Assembly (NCBI RefSeq): GCF_002863865.1
Contig: NZ_CP022684.1
Span: 4,531,990 to 4,595,989 of the forward strand
Direction of reading: 5' to 3'
Length of the DNA: 64,000 nt
From: Ketobacter alkanivorans
Lineage (GTDB): Bacteria; Pseudomonadota; Gammaproteobacteria; Pseudomonadales; Ketobacteraceae
Shown here: positions 41,580-49,321 of the stretch, one piece after another
Layout of the letters: every line of letters begins with the position of its first letter
Position numbering within the stretch: the first letter of the stretch is position 1
Position numbers and translations under genes: made by a program
Notes under the pieces: generated by a model
Told to the model about the DNA's origin: nothing
Databases searched by the model: none
The model's input: the letters and a program-made list of their open reading frames with translations, nothing else

Positions 41580-42678
41580 TGAGCTCCTGCCATTCGATGT
41601 GAACAGGTTTGAGTCGTTCAAAATATTCTTCCAGTGTTACCAAACCGAGACAGGCGCAGGCACCTGTTTGTGTGATTTGGTTGCGAGCCAATTTCAAGGC
41701 AACCACAATGGCAGGGATTGTGGGTATGTAAAGGCCATCTCCCTGCCGGGCAATCAGATCAAAGCGAACTTTCCTCAGGTTTTTCTTCGCATCTAACCCG
41801 ATAAGCTCCATGAAAAAGCCACTGTCTTCTGTACCGAATGCATCAAATAATCGGGATAATGCCATCATTGCCGGGGCAAAAGCCGGCAGATCGGGACACA
41901 GCCTGTGCTGTACCAGCCAGGCTAGCGTGGCGAGCGCATGATGAATAAAAGGCAATTCTAACCCAGCCTGAAATCGAATAGTTTCCAAGTCAGGAAAGTG
42001 ACTGGGGAACAGGGCTAGATCGGGTATGTCGCAATTTCCCAACAGTCGGTTGCCGAGTTTCCAGAACTGTTTTGATCTGGTGCCTCGCCAGCCTATTACG
42101 TTAGTGGATCGGCCATTACGCAGCGCAGCAAACGGTTTGCCCGCGTAACTCAGAACGGCTCTGGTCGTTGCCAGCCCGCGGCTGGTGTTGTGGGCGGTAC
42201 TGATAGCGTAATCTACTTCGGTGATCGAGTGAAACTGAGGCTGATAGTGCTGAATCAGCGCACTGCTTAACCCAGGAACTGAACTGGCACCGCTGCAGAT
42301 CAATAAGCCTTTTTCTGCGGCAGCCTGTTGCAGTGATGTGATGCCCGCCACAAAAGTACGACCGTCCGCCAGGTCAATGTAATGACTCCCTATCTCGATG
42401 CAGGCTTCTGCCACCTGATAACCTTGATCCTGAAATGGGCCGGAGGTATGAATAACAATATCGGGCGCTGCGTTGCGAAGAGATGCGGCCAGATCGGAAT
42501 ATATGTTTATGGCCAATGCAACAGGCTGATTGATGGCTTCAATTCGGCTACAGCAGGCCTGAGCTTTGCCCAGGCTACGGCCCGCAATAATGAGTTGAAT
42601 GTCTGGCTCCTGCGCCAGGGCTTTGCTAATAAACTGGCCGAAATTTCCGTATCCACCAATAACCAGAATTCGTTTCAT
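41572..42678 (-). CDS. Saccharopine dehydrogenase-like NAD(P) reductase
   Basis: A 368-aa protein of the saccharopine-dehydrogenase-like reductase family. It has an N-terminal Rossmann motif ILVIGGYGNFGQFI and AGRSLGKA, then DIVIHTSGPFQ and a GASSVPGLSS segment. This family is not lysine-specific; many members are trans-acting enoyl reductases or of unknown function. The start is the ATG at 42678, whose ATGA overlaps the stop of the upstream gene. Hence it is translationally coupled to the DCC/DUF4166 gene. It is the last gene of that operon. Confidence 0.83.
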   Translation of the reverse strand: MKRILVIGGYGNFGQFISKALAQEPDIQLIIAGRSLGKAQACCSRIEAINQPVALAINIYSDLAASLRNAAPDIVIHTSGPFQDQGYQVAEACIEIGSHYIDLADGRTFVAGITSLQQAAAEKGLLICSGASSVPGLSSALIQHYQPQFHSITEVDYAISTAHNTSRGLATTRAVLSYAGKPFAALRNGRSTNVIGWRGTRSKQFWKLGNRLLGNCDIPDLALFPSHFPDLETIRFQAGLELPFIHHALATLAWLVQHRLCPDLPAFAPAMMALSRLFDAFGTEDSGFFMELIGLDAKKNLRKVRFDLIARQGDGLYIPTIPAIVVALKLARNQITQTGACACLGLVTLEEYFERLKPVHIEWQELIT

Positions 42679-43685
42679 GATAAACACTGAATAACCTTAA
42701 AGCGGCCCGAATAGGAGTACATCACACCGAATATTGGATGGCGAATCGTGACATTCATTGCAAAATGATCGTCATCAATCGCCCTTTCTTCGGCATCACC
42801 TCTTCCCAGAATACCTGTAATAGGCAAAGGAATCAGATGGCCAAACCAGTAGAGCCCGTAGCCGTCATGGATCAGTTTGACGGTGTCATCCTGCCATGCG
42901 TATCGCGTTTTCCAGCAGAAGCCAAACCGCATGATTTCGATTACCTTATCTTCACCGATAGCAAGCATGCGAGAGCGAAATGAATAGAACCGACGTTGCA
43001 CAAACCAAAAATGACGAAGAAACCCAAAGTGTTTACTATTTTTGAAACTATCAAAATGCACTGTGCAGCGAATGCCATATTCGGTAACCAAAGGTATGGA
43101 GCCCATCAGTCGATAGAATGGCGCAGCTAATTTCATTGGCCAATGGCATTCTACATTCATAATGCCATCCACAATCACTTTGTCGTCACTGTAGGGGCGG
43201 TTAGCGTAGTGTTTTTTAATCACTATGGGCAGGTTGTCCCACTGGTTTCCAAATATTGGTTGGAAGATCGGTTGCGCCTGTAGATTGAGATTGTCGATGG
43301 GCTGCTTATGCAAAAAGCGCAGCAAGGTGTTTCTTGTTGCCCTCATCCATGGATAGAGCAGGGAGCTTAGCCTCTCCGACCAGAACAGTAGGCGATTGAA
43401 GTGATTAAACAGGCCTTTGGGTGCGCCGTGTCGGGACATGAAGCGTAACGCCTGCTTGCCGTGATAAAACCGGCCTTGGTATAGAATCACCATGCCCTCA
43501 TCCAAATCCAGTTGTTGATCACGAATCACATTCAACAGAGGGTGGTTTGGTTCTGCTCTGGCGTTCACTAAATGCAGCTCACCCAGTTGCTGTTTGATGC
43601 GCAGAGCATGAGCAGCCATACGACATATGGGGCAATCTCCGTCATAAACAAACCAGACGCGATCATGTTCGAGTAATGGATTCAT
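42675..43685 (-). CDS. DCC thiol-disulfide domain fused to DUF4166
   Basis: A 336-aa two-domain protein. Residues 8-130 are a DCC-family (DUF393) domain with the DGDCPIC motif (C18, C21), a thioredoxin-like predicted thiol oxidoreductase. Residues about 160-336 match DUF4166 (IFGNQWDNLPIVIKKHYANRPYSDD, CHWPMKLAAPFYRLMGSIPLV, MRFGFCWKTRYAWQDDTVKLIHDG). DUF4166 often accompanies saccharopine-like reductases, as here. The start at 43685 overlaps, as ATGA, the stop of the remnant DUF2269 frame upstream. An extended reading to 43757 runs through that remnant in another frame and is not credible. Confidence 0.85.
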   Translation of the reverse strand: MNPLLEHDRVWFVYDGDCPICRMAAHALRIKQQLGELHLVNARAEPNHPLLNVIRDQQLDLDEGMVILYQGRFYHGKQALRFMSRHGAPKGLFNHFNRLLFWSERLSSLLYPWMRATRNTLLRFLHKQPIDNLNLQAQPIFQPIFGNQWDNLPIVIKKHYANRPYSDDKVIVDGIMNVECHWPMKLAAPFYRLMGSIPLVTEYGIRCTVHFDSFKNSKHFGFLRHFWFVQRRFYSFRSRMLAIGEDKVIEIMRFGFCWKTRYAWQDDTVKLIHDGYGLYWFGHLIPLPITGILGRGDAEERAIDDDHFAMNVTIRHPIFGVMYSYSGRFKVIQCLS

Positions 43686-44034
43686 ACCGATTTTACCACC
43701 ATGAAATAGAAAACGGTCACCAGCGCCAGAAACGCAGGCCATCCAAGCAAGAACCAAATCCTGAATAGTTTATTGTAGCTGGTAGGCAGCGCAGTACCAT
43801 GGCTTAGGCATTTTCGTACCACGCCAACCACAAGCCGCTACCCAGCTGAAACACACCCGAAGGGAATGTAAACAGCGTGTCGGCTAATACGGTATTTTCT
43901 GCGGCGTAGAGCTTCTGCTGCAAATCTGCGGTGAAATGGGATCGGAACATGAAGAAGGCGATTCCAATACCGGTTCCGAACAGTATGGTTGCGCTGAGAA
44001 TGTGAAGCGTTTTGATGAGAAGGTACCAGCTCAC
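43682..44034 (-). pseudogene. Broken DUF2269 membrane protein gene
   Basis: The 5' part (44034-43804, 76 aa, MSWYLLIKTLHILSATILFG...) is the N-terminal half of a DUF2269 integral membrane protein, ending prematurely at WLAWYENA-stop. A different reading frame downstream, ending at 43682, encodes the family's C-terminal helix (ALPTSYNKLFRIWFLLGWPA, then a hydrophobic end MVVKSV-stop). Members are about 150 aa, whereas the interval allows about 117 codons. Some 100 bp from the middle is therefore missing and the frame is shifted. The remnant stop overlaps the next gene's ATG as ATGA, showing it was once the coupled first gene of this operon. A sequencing error could explain the shift but not the missing middle. 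Confidence 0.8.
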
Positions 44035-44045
44035 GTCACATCACT

Positions 44046-44690
44046 CTAATCGGTCTCTCGTGGTTCCGGCAATGGCCAGCCTCCCATGGCTTTCCATTTG
44101 TTCACGACCCAGCAGAAAAACTCCGCTGTTTTCACTGCATCGTAAATGGCGGAATGGGCCTCGGCGTTACTGAACTGAATATGAGCTGCCTTACACGCTT
44201 TCGCCAACACCGTTTGCCCCACGGCTAAGCCGCCAATGGTTGCTGTGTCAAAGCAGGAGAAAGGGTGAAATGGATTGCGCTTAATGCCGTTACGTTCGAC
44301 GGCAGCGTTAACGAAATCCCGATCAAAAAAAGCATTGTGCCCCACCAGAATGGCACGATTACAGCCTTCTTCTTTCATGGCAGAACGCACAGCCTTGAAC
44401 ATATCCTTAATGGCTTCTACCTCGGTAACAGCACCGCGAAATGGGTGATAGGGGTCGATACCGGTAAAATCCAGTGCTGCCTGTTCAATATTTGCACCTT
44501 CGAAGGGGGCCACATGGCGATGAATTTGCTGGCCAGGTTCCAGGTTGCCGTTTTCATCCATGTCTAGAATTACAGCGGCGATTTCCAGAAGGGCATCGGT
44601 TTTATGGTTGAAGCCACCGGTCTCTACGTCGATTACAACCGGCAAATAGCCACGAAAGCGCTTGGCGAGGCTGGGGATATGGTCAGTCAT
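44046..44690 (-). CDS. rnt: Ribonuclease T
   Basis: A 214-aa DEDD-family 3'-5' exoribonuclease that trims tRNA and other stable RNA 3' ends. Exo motif I is VVIDVETGGFN, motif II GHNAFFDRDFVNAA and motif III HSAIYDAVKTAEFF. The basic RNA-binding residues of the N-terminal FRGYLP region fit RNase T. The start is the ATG at 44690, matching the family N-terminus; a longer reading to 44792 runs through the motY promoter region. It diverges from motY, as near the Pseudomonas rnt-motY-argG cluster. Confidence 0.96.
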   Translation of the reverse strand: MTDHIPSLAKRFRGYLPVVIDVETGGFNHKTDALLEIAAVILDMDENGNLEPGQQIHRHVAPFEGANIEQAALDFTGIDPYHPFRGAVTEVEAIKDMFKAVRSAMKEEGCNRAILVGHNAFFDRDFVNAAVERNGIKRNPFHPFSCFDTATIGGLAVGQTVLAKACKAAHIQFSNAEAHSAIYDAVKTAEFFCWVVNKWKAMGGWPLPEPRETD

Positions 44691-44778
44691 TAGGTGAAGT
44701 TCTAGTGCATGAGGGGGAAATGCTATCCTACCGCTGTAGCGGGTACAAACTTTTTGGCTGCTGGAACAGAGAAAATTC

Positions 44779-44805
44779 TCAAGAGTTGGCATTTTTGACC
44801 GATAA
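44779..44805 (+). promoter_or_regulatory. Sigma-28 (FliA) type promoter of motY
   Basis: TCAA (44779-44782) and ACCGATAA (44798-44805) are separated by 15 bp. This matches the flagellar sigma-28 pattern TAAA/TCAA-N15-GCCGATAA with one mismatch in the -10. It lies about 40 bp upstream of the motY ATG. Confidence 0.6.
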
Positions 44806-44844
44806 CACTATGAAGCAGTGTGTATGGCAGCAGGATTCTTGTGA

Positions 44845-45693
44845 ATGTGGCGTAACTTACTGATCTGGATTGTGGTTTTAGTCTCATCCCCGGTAATGGC
44901 ACATACTTATGTGGCGCGGGTGGATGAGGCCGTGTGGCATCTGGATCCCTCACCCCTAAAATGCCGTTTGTGGCAGGCGGTGCCCAACTATGGCGACGCT
45001 GTGTTCGAGGTTGCTGCCGGGGAATCCTTACAATTCTATATGGATATGTATCGGCCGGTTAAACGGGCCGGTCAGGCTCAGATGTTGATTGAGGCACCCG
45101 AATGGCGCGATGGGTTGGCTGCGAAAGCCATTGGCAAAACCACGTTTAAGGTCGGGCGCAGGCCAATAGAGTTAGCCGAAGAAGTGGCCAGTGAGCTGTT
45201 GGCAGAGCTGCAGGTGGGTATGACGCCATCTTTTATTCACCCTGGCTGGTACGGTAAACACGATGTTTCTGTTGGGGTGTCCGCGGTCAATTTTCAAAGT
45301 GCCTATATGGGCTATGTGTCATGCGTTGCCAGCCTTTATCCTGCCAGCTACAAAGAGCTGCAGCAGTCGTACCTGCATTTTGAAACCAATAAATATGGCA
45401 TCAAGGGCGCGCTGAAAGAGCGCCTGGATCTGATTGCGGGGTACGTATCAGTCGATACTTCGGTGAAAAAGGTGTACGTGGATGGGCACACGGACAGTGT
45501 GGGCCGTCGGGGCCACAACTGGGAGCTTTCTCGCTTGCGGGCCAAGGCGGTACAAGAGTATTTGGAACAGAAGGGCGTGTTTTCGGACATGATCGTGATG
45601 CAATATTACGGTGAAGGGCGTCCGGCCAAAAAGAACTCTACCAACAACAATAAGGCGTTCAATCGTCGAGTATTGGTGCGACTCCAGCGCTAA
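44845..45693 (+). CDS. motY: Flagellar stator-associated protein MotY
   Basis: A 282-aa periplasmic protein with a signal peptide (residues 1-19, LLIWIVVLVSSPVMA). The N-terminal MotY-specific domain (about 20-150) contains the family segment VGVSAVNFQSAYMGYVSCVASLYP. A C-terminal OmpA-like peptidoglycan-binding domain (about 175-280) has VDGHTDSVGRRGHNWELSRLRAKAVQEYL and NRRVLVRL. MotY forms the T-ring that anchors stators around polar flagella in Vibrio and Pseudomonas. A sigma-28 promoter upstream agrees with a late flagellar gene. Its neighbours rnt and argG repeat the Pseudomonas order. Confidence 0.94.
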   Translation: MWRNLLIWIVVLVSSPVMAHTYVARVDEAVWHLDPSPLKCRLWQAVPNYGDAVFEVAAGESLQFYMDMYRPVKRAGQAQMLIEAPEWRDGLAAKAIGKTTFKVGRRPIELAEEVASELLAELQVGMTPSFIHPGWYGKHDVSVGVSAVNFQSAYMGYVSCVASLYPASYKELQQSYLHFETNKYGIKGALKERLDLIAGYVSVDTSVKKVYVDGHTDSVGRRGHNWELSRLRAKAVQEYLEQKGVFSDMIVMQYYGEGRPAKKNSTNNNKAFNRRVLVRLQR

Positions 45694-45805
45694 CCCCACG
45701 ATCATCCCGACTCCGAAGTAGGAAAAGCCGCCCGCATTCAGGTACAATACGCGCCTCTCGAAATATCCATCACATTCAGTCCTGAAGGTCTAAGGGTTTA
45801 CGCGC

Positions 45806-47026
45806 ATGTCTGACATCAAAAAGGTGGTTTTGGCCTATTCTGGCGGTCTTGATACGTCTGTTATCGTAAAGTGGCTTCAAGAAAGCTACGGGTGCGAAGT
45901 GGTTACTTTTACTGCTGACCTGGGTCAGGGTGAAGAAGTGGAGCCGGCTCGCGCCAAGGCTCAAGCCATGGGCATCAAAGAAATTTACATTGAAGACGTG
46001 CGGGAGGAGTTTGTTCGCGATTACGTATTCCCCATGTTCCGCGCCAACACCATATATGAAGGCGAATACCTGCTGGGCACCTCCATTGCTCGCCCATTGA
46101 TTGCAAAGCGACTGGTGGAAATCGCGGAAGAAACTGGCGCTGATGCTATTTCCCACGGTGCCACCGGTAAAGGCAACGATCAGGTACGTTTTGAGCTAGG
46201 GGCCTACGCGTTGACCCCCGGCATCGAGGTAATTGCACCCTGGCGTGAATGGGATCTCACATCCCGTGAAACGCTTATGGCGTATGCCGAGAAGCACAAT
46301 ATCCCGGTTGATTTCTCTAAGGCGGGTAAAAAATCCCCGTATTCAATGGATGCCAACCTGCTGCATATTTCCTATGAAGGCGGCATTCTGGAAGACCCCT
46401 GGGCCGAGCCTGAAGAAGATATGTGGCGCTGGTCCGTAAGCCCGGAAGCCGCCCCCGATCAGCCCACCTATATAGAGCTGACCTATGAAAAAGGCGATAT
46501 TGTGGCCATTGATGGCGAGCCATTGAAAGCCCATGAAGTATTGGAAAAGCTGAATAAGCTGGGCGGAGCCAACGGTGTAGGGCGATTGGATATTGTTGAA
46601 AACCGCTATGTGGGCATGAAATCCCGTGGCGCTTATGAAACGCCCGGTGGCACCATCATGATGCGTGCTCACCGTGCCATTGAATCCATTACGTTGGATC
46701 GTGAAGTGGCCCACCTGAAAGACAGCCTGATGCCCAAGTACGCCGAGTTGATCTATAACGGCTATTGGTGGAGCCCAGAGCGCAAGATGCTGCAAACGAT
46801 GATTGATGAATCCCAGGATGTGGTAAACGGTGTGGTACGGGTAAAACTGTATAAAGGCAACGTTACGGTGGTGGGGCGTAAGTCCGATGATACGCTGTTC
46901 GACGACCGAATCGCGACCTTCGAAGACGATGCGGGCGCCTATGATCAAAAAGACGCAGCCGGTTTCATTAAGCTGAATGCACTGCGTTTGCGCATTGCTG
47001 CCAACAAGGGCCGCAGATTGAAATAG
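45806..47026 (+). CDS. argG: Argininosuccinate synthase ArgG
   Basis: A 406-aa ATP-dependent synthase that joins citrulline and aspartate to argininosuccinate. The PP-loop VVLAYSGGLDTSVIVKWL is at residues 7-24. SHGATGKGNDQVRFELG, GKKSPYSMDANLLHIS and YETPGGTIMMRAHRAIE are conserved. Length and start match the family. A TACAAT hexamer at 45743-45748 may be its -10. A strong terminator follows, so it is likely monocistronic. With argD and argF elsewhere in the window, three arginine steps are represented. Confidence 0.98.
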   Translation: MSDIKKVVLAYSGGLDTSVIVKWLQESYGCEVVTFTADLGQGEEVEPARAKAQAMGIKEIYIEDVREEFVRDYVFPMFRANTIYEGEYLLGTSIARPLIAKRLVEIAEETGADAISHGATGKGNDQVRFELGAYALTPGIEVIAPWREWDLTSRETLMAYAEKHNIPVDFSKAGKKSPYSMDANLLHISYEGGILEDPWAEPEEDMWRWSVSPEAAPDQPTYIELTYEKGDIVAIDGEPLKAHEVLEKLNKLGGANGVGRLDIVENRYVGMKSRGAYETPGGTIMMRAHRAIESITLDREVAHLKDSLMPKYAELIYNGYWWSPERKMLQTMIDESQDVVNGVVRVKLYKGNVTVVGRKSDDTLFDDRIATFEDDAGAYDQKDAAGFIKLNALRLRIAANKGRRLK

Positions 47027-47055
47027 TCAACTTATTGATACTTTTAGCTAAATTT

Positions 47056-47087
47056 AAAAGCCCCGACGTCAAAATCGGGGCTTTTTT
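47056..47087 (+). terminator. Intrinsic terminator of argG
   Basis: AAAAGCCCCGA (47056-47066) pairs with TCGGGGCTTTT (47075-47085) around an 8-nt loop and is followed by T residues. Confidence 0.92.
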
Positions 47088-47188
47088 GTGCCTTCTCACC
47101 TGTCCCTGCCGGAATCTCTATCTATACTGAAATCACACGCTGACAGAATGTTTCCTATCGAAAACCAACATCTGTAAACCAAATTATT

Positions 47189-49282
47189 ATGACTAAACAG
47201 CATCCCCTAGTGATTGTCTGCGATCCTGAAGACAGTAACATCGCGTTCTATACCGAGGTGGTACAGGCCCTGGGTGCCCATTGCCTGGCTACCACGGCCG
47301 GTGGCAACGTGATGAATTTGGTGGTGAGCCACCAACCGGCACTGGTCATTCTGGATTCTCAGATGGATGAGCCTGATGGCTATCAGCTGCTTAACCTGCT
47401 TAAATCCGGCAAGAAAAGCAAACACATCCCGGTGCTGTTTGTTGCGGGCAATCTGTCTGAGCGCAAAATGTGTTTATACCGGGAAATGTTCGAGCTGATT
47501 GAGGTAATTGCCAAGCCGGTAAATGAAGCGCAGTTGCAAGGCTACTTGCAGCACTACATCAAACAGTATGGTTATCGTTCTGAAATTGATGCTCTTTACA
47601 GTGAAGAAAAAGCAGATCCTATTGCTAACACGGAAGAGGGCATATTGGCGCTGGATCGAGCCGGAAAAATCGTATTTGCGAACTACGCAGCTGAACAGAT
47701 CCTCAAGGCCAGCTCGGTTGAATTGACCGGTGTCTATGTAGAAAGTTTATTCGAAGAACCCTGCAAAAGAGCCAAGTCTCGATGGAGTGAGCATCCCATC
47801 TCCAGAGTGACCGCAGGAGATCAGATTCTGCAAGTGGATAAGTCGTCACTCTGGCGGCGCGATGGTGAGGCTATTACTGCAAAATTCGCAGCGGTGCCGT
47901 TTTCTTCTGATAACGGAATCAAGCTTCTGTTTGCATTCAGGCAACTCAAAGATACCCGGGAATCCAAAGATAAGATTGCCATGTTGTCGCAGGTGGATCA
48001 TCTTACCGGCCTGCCGATGCGCGCCGCCATTGAGGAGCATGTTGATCGCTCCGTGTTGAAAGCAGGCATTACCGGCTTCTATTTTGCAGTGTTATCTGTG
48101 GATCTTGATCACTTTCGCTATATCAACGAAAGTTTGGGGCATGATCGTGGTGACCGGTTATTAAAAGCGGTAGCCGATCGTGTGTTCAGTCTGGTGCGCC
48201 GTGATGATCAAGTTGCCCGCATGGAAGGTGATGAGTTTGTTGTGGTGTTGAGTCATATTGATCTGCCTGAAAACGCCGGTATGGTGGCCAAGAAGATCAT
48301 TGAGCGCATTCGTGAACCCTTTTTGATTGATGGGCATGAGGTATTCACAGGTTGCTCCATTGGTGTGAGTGTGTATCCCTCTTGTGGTGATGACGCTAAA
48401 ACGTTACTGAAGAACGCCGACGCAGCATTATCAAGAGCCAAAGCGATTGGCCGTAACAACTATCAATACTACACCGTTGAAATGAACAAACTGCGGGTAG
48501 AACAGATGCAGATGGAATTCGAGCTGCATCAGGCGCTGGAACAGAAGCAATGGCGCATTCAATACTTGCCAGTAACCAGTCGTGAGAACTCCGACGTTGT
48601 GGCCTGTGAGGTGAAACTGAGCTGGGTGCACCCGACTCGGGGTGAAATTTTACTGGAATCATTTTTGCCTCAGGCTGAAGAGGCTGGCCTTGCACCTATC
48701 ATATTTCGCTGGTTATGGCGGCAGGCGCTGGATCGCTTCGATCAACTGCCGGAGGAATCGAAGGCCAAGGTAAGACTGATATTGCCTATATCCCCTGCAA
48801 TTTTGTTGCAGGATGGTGGCGTAGACTGGGTGATCAGTTCTATCGCAAAGGTGGGCCTTAATTCGGATCAGATTTTCATTGAGCTGCCGGAGAGCTACTA
48901 CACCGTTCGTCACAGTTTGCATGGTGAAGTATTGAACGAGCTATGTCGCAACGGATTTAACCTAATATTGGATAGTTTCGGTACAGGGTTCGCGCCGCTC
49001 AATTTGCTCAAAGAGGTGCCCTATACCTTCATTAAGTTATCGGACTCTTTTGTGGCGACTTGTGAACTGTCAAAAACCGATCAGGCTATCATTAAAGGCG
49101 TGGTAGAGATGGTGCATCAACTGGGCATTCAGGTGTTGGCGACTTCGGTTAATTCAGAAGCCCAGCAGAACTTTCTGAATGCAGTAGGTTGTGACTGGCT
49201 CAGTGGTGATGCCATTGATCGCGACCTCGAGCAAACTCCACAGAAGCTCGATGATATGGGGATTTTTGTCTTTCCTGGGTAA
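47189..49282 (+). CDS. REC-PAS-GGDEF-EAL protein with degenerate catalytic motifs
   Basis: A 697-aa cytosolic signalling protein. A response-regulator receiver-like domain (about residues 5-125, LVILDSQMDEPDGYQLLNLLK with the phospho-acceptor-type Asp) comes first. A PAS domain (about 145-255), GGDEF (about 275-425) and EAL (about 440-690) follow. GGDEF reads EGDEF (RMEGDEFVVVL), with the inhibitory RRDD site upstream kept. The EAL domain is strongly altered: EAL reads EVK (CEVKLSW), the NLS segment is PIS, and DDFGTG reads DSFGTG. Loss of these metal ligands suggests no phosphodiesterase activity and perhaps c-di-GMP binding or scaffolding. It is preceded by the argG terminator and has no partner gene. 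Confidence 0.88.
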   Translation: MTKQHPLVIVCDPEDSNIAFYTEVVQALGAHCLATTAGGNVMNLVVSHQPALVILDSQMDEPDGYQLLNLLKSGKKSKHIPVLFVAGNLSERKMCLYREMFELIEVIAKPVNEAQLQGYLQHYIKQYGYRSEIDALYSEEKADPIANTEEGILALDRAGKIVFANYAAEQILKASSVELTGVYVESLFEEPCKRAKSRWSEHPISRVTAGDQILQVDKSSLWRRDGEAITAKFAAVPFSSDNGIKLLFAFRQLKDTRESKDKIAMLSQVDHLTGLPMRAAIEEHVDRSVLKAGITGFYFAVLSVDLDHFRYINESLGHDRGDRLLKAVADRVFSLVRRDDQVARMEGDEFVVVLSHIDLPENAGMVAKKIIERIREPFLIDGHEVFTGCSIGVSVYPSCGDDAKTLLKNADAALSRAKAIGRNNYQYYTVEMNKLRVEQMQMEFELHQALEQKQWRIQYLPVTSRENSDVVACEVKLSWVHPTRGEILLESFLPQAEEAGLAPIIFRWLWRQALDRFDQLPEESKAKVRLILPISPAILLQDGGVDWVISSIAKVGLNSDQIFIELPESYYTVRHSLHGEVLNELCRNGFNLILDSFGTGFAPLNLLKEVPYTFIKLSDSFVATCELSKTDQAIIKGVVEMVHQLGIQVLATSVNSEAQQNFLNAVGCDWLSGDAIDRDLEQTPQKLDDMGIFVFPG

Positions 49283-49292
49283 GATTGCTGCC

Positions 49293-49319
49293 TGCCTTAC
49301 AGTGTTGTGCAGTAAGGCA
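49293..49319. terminator. Hairpin between convergent genes
   Basis: TGCCTTAC (49293-49300) and GTAAGGCA (49312-49319) form an 8-bp stem with an 11-nt loop, in the 39-bp gap between the convergent REC-GGDEF-EAL and patatin genes. It has no T tract, so termination strength is doubtful. Confidence 0.4.
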
Positions 49320-49321
49320 AG

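Noticed and set aside
43686..43757. Extended N-terminus for the DCC-DUF4166 protein
   Set aside because: The extra codons run in a different frame through the DUF2269 remnant, lack a ribosome binding site and are not part of the DCC domain.
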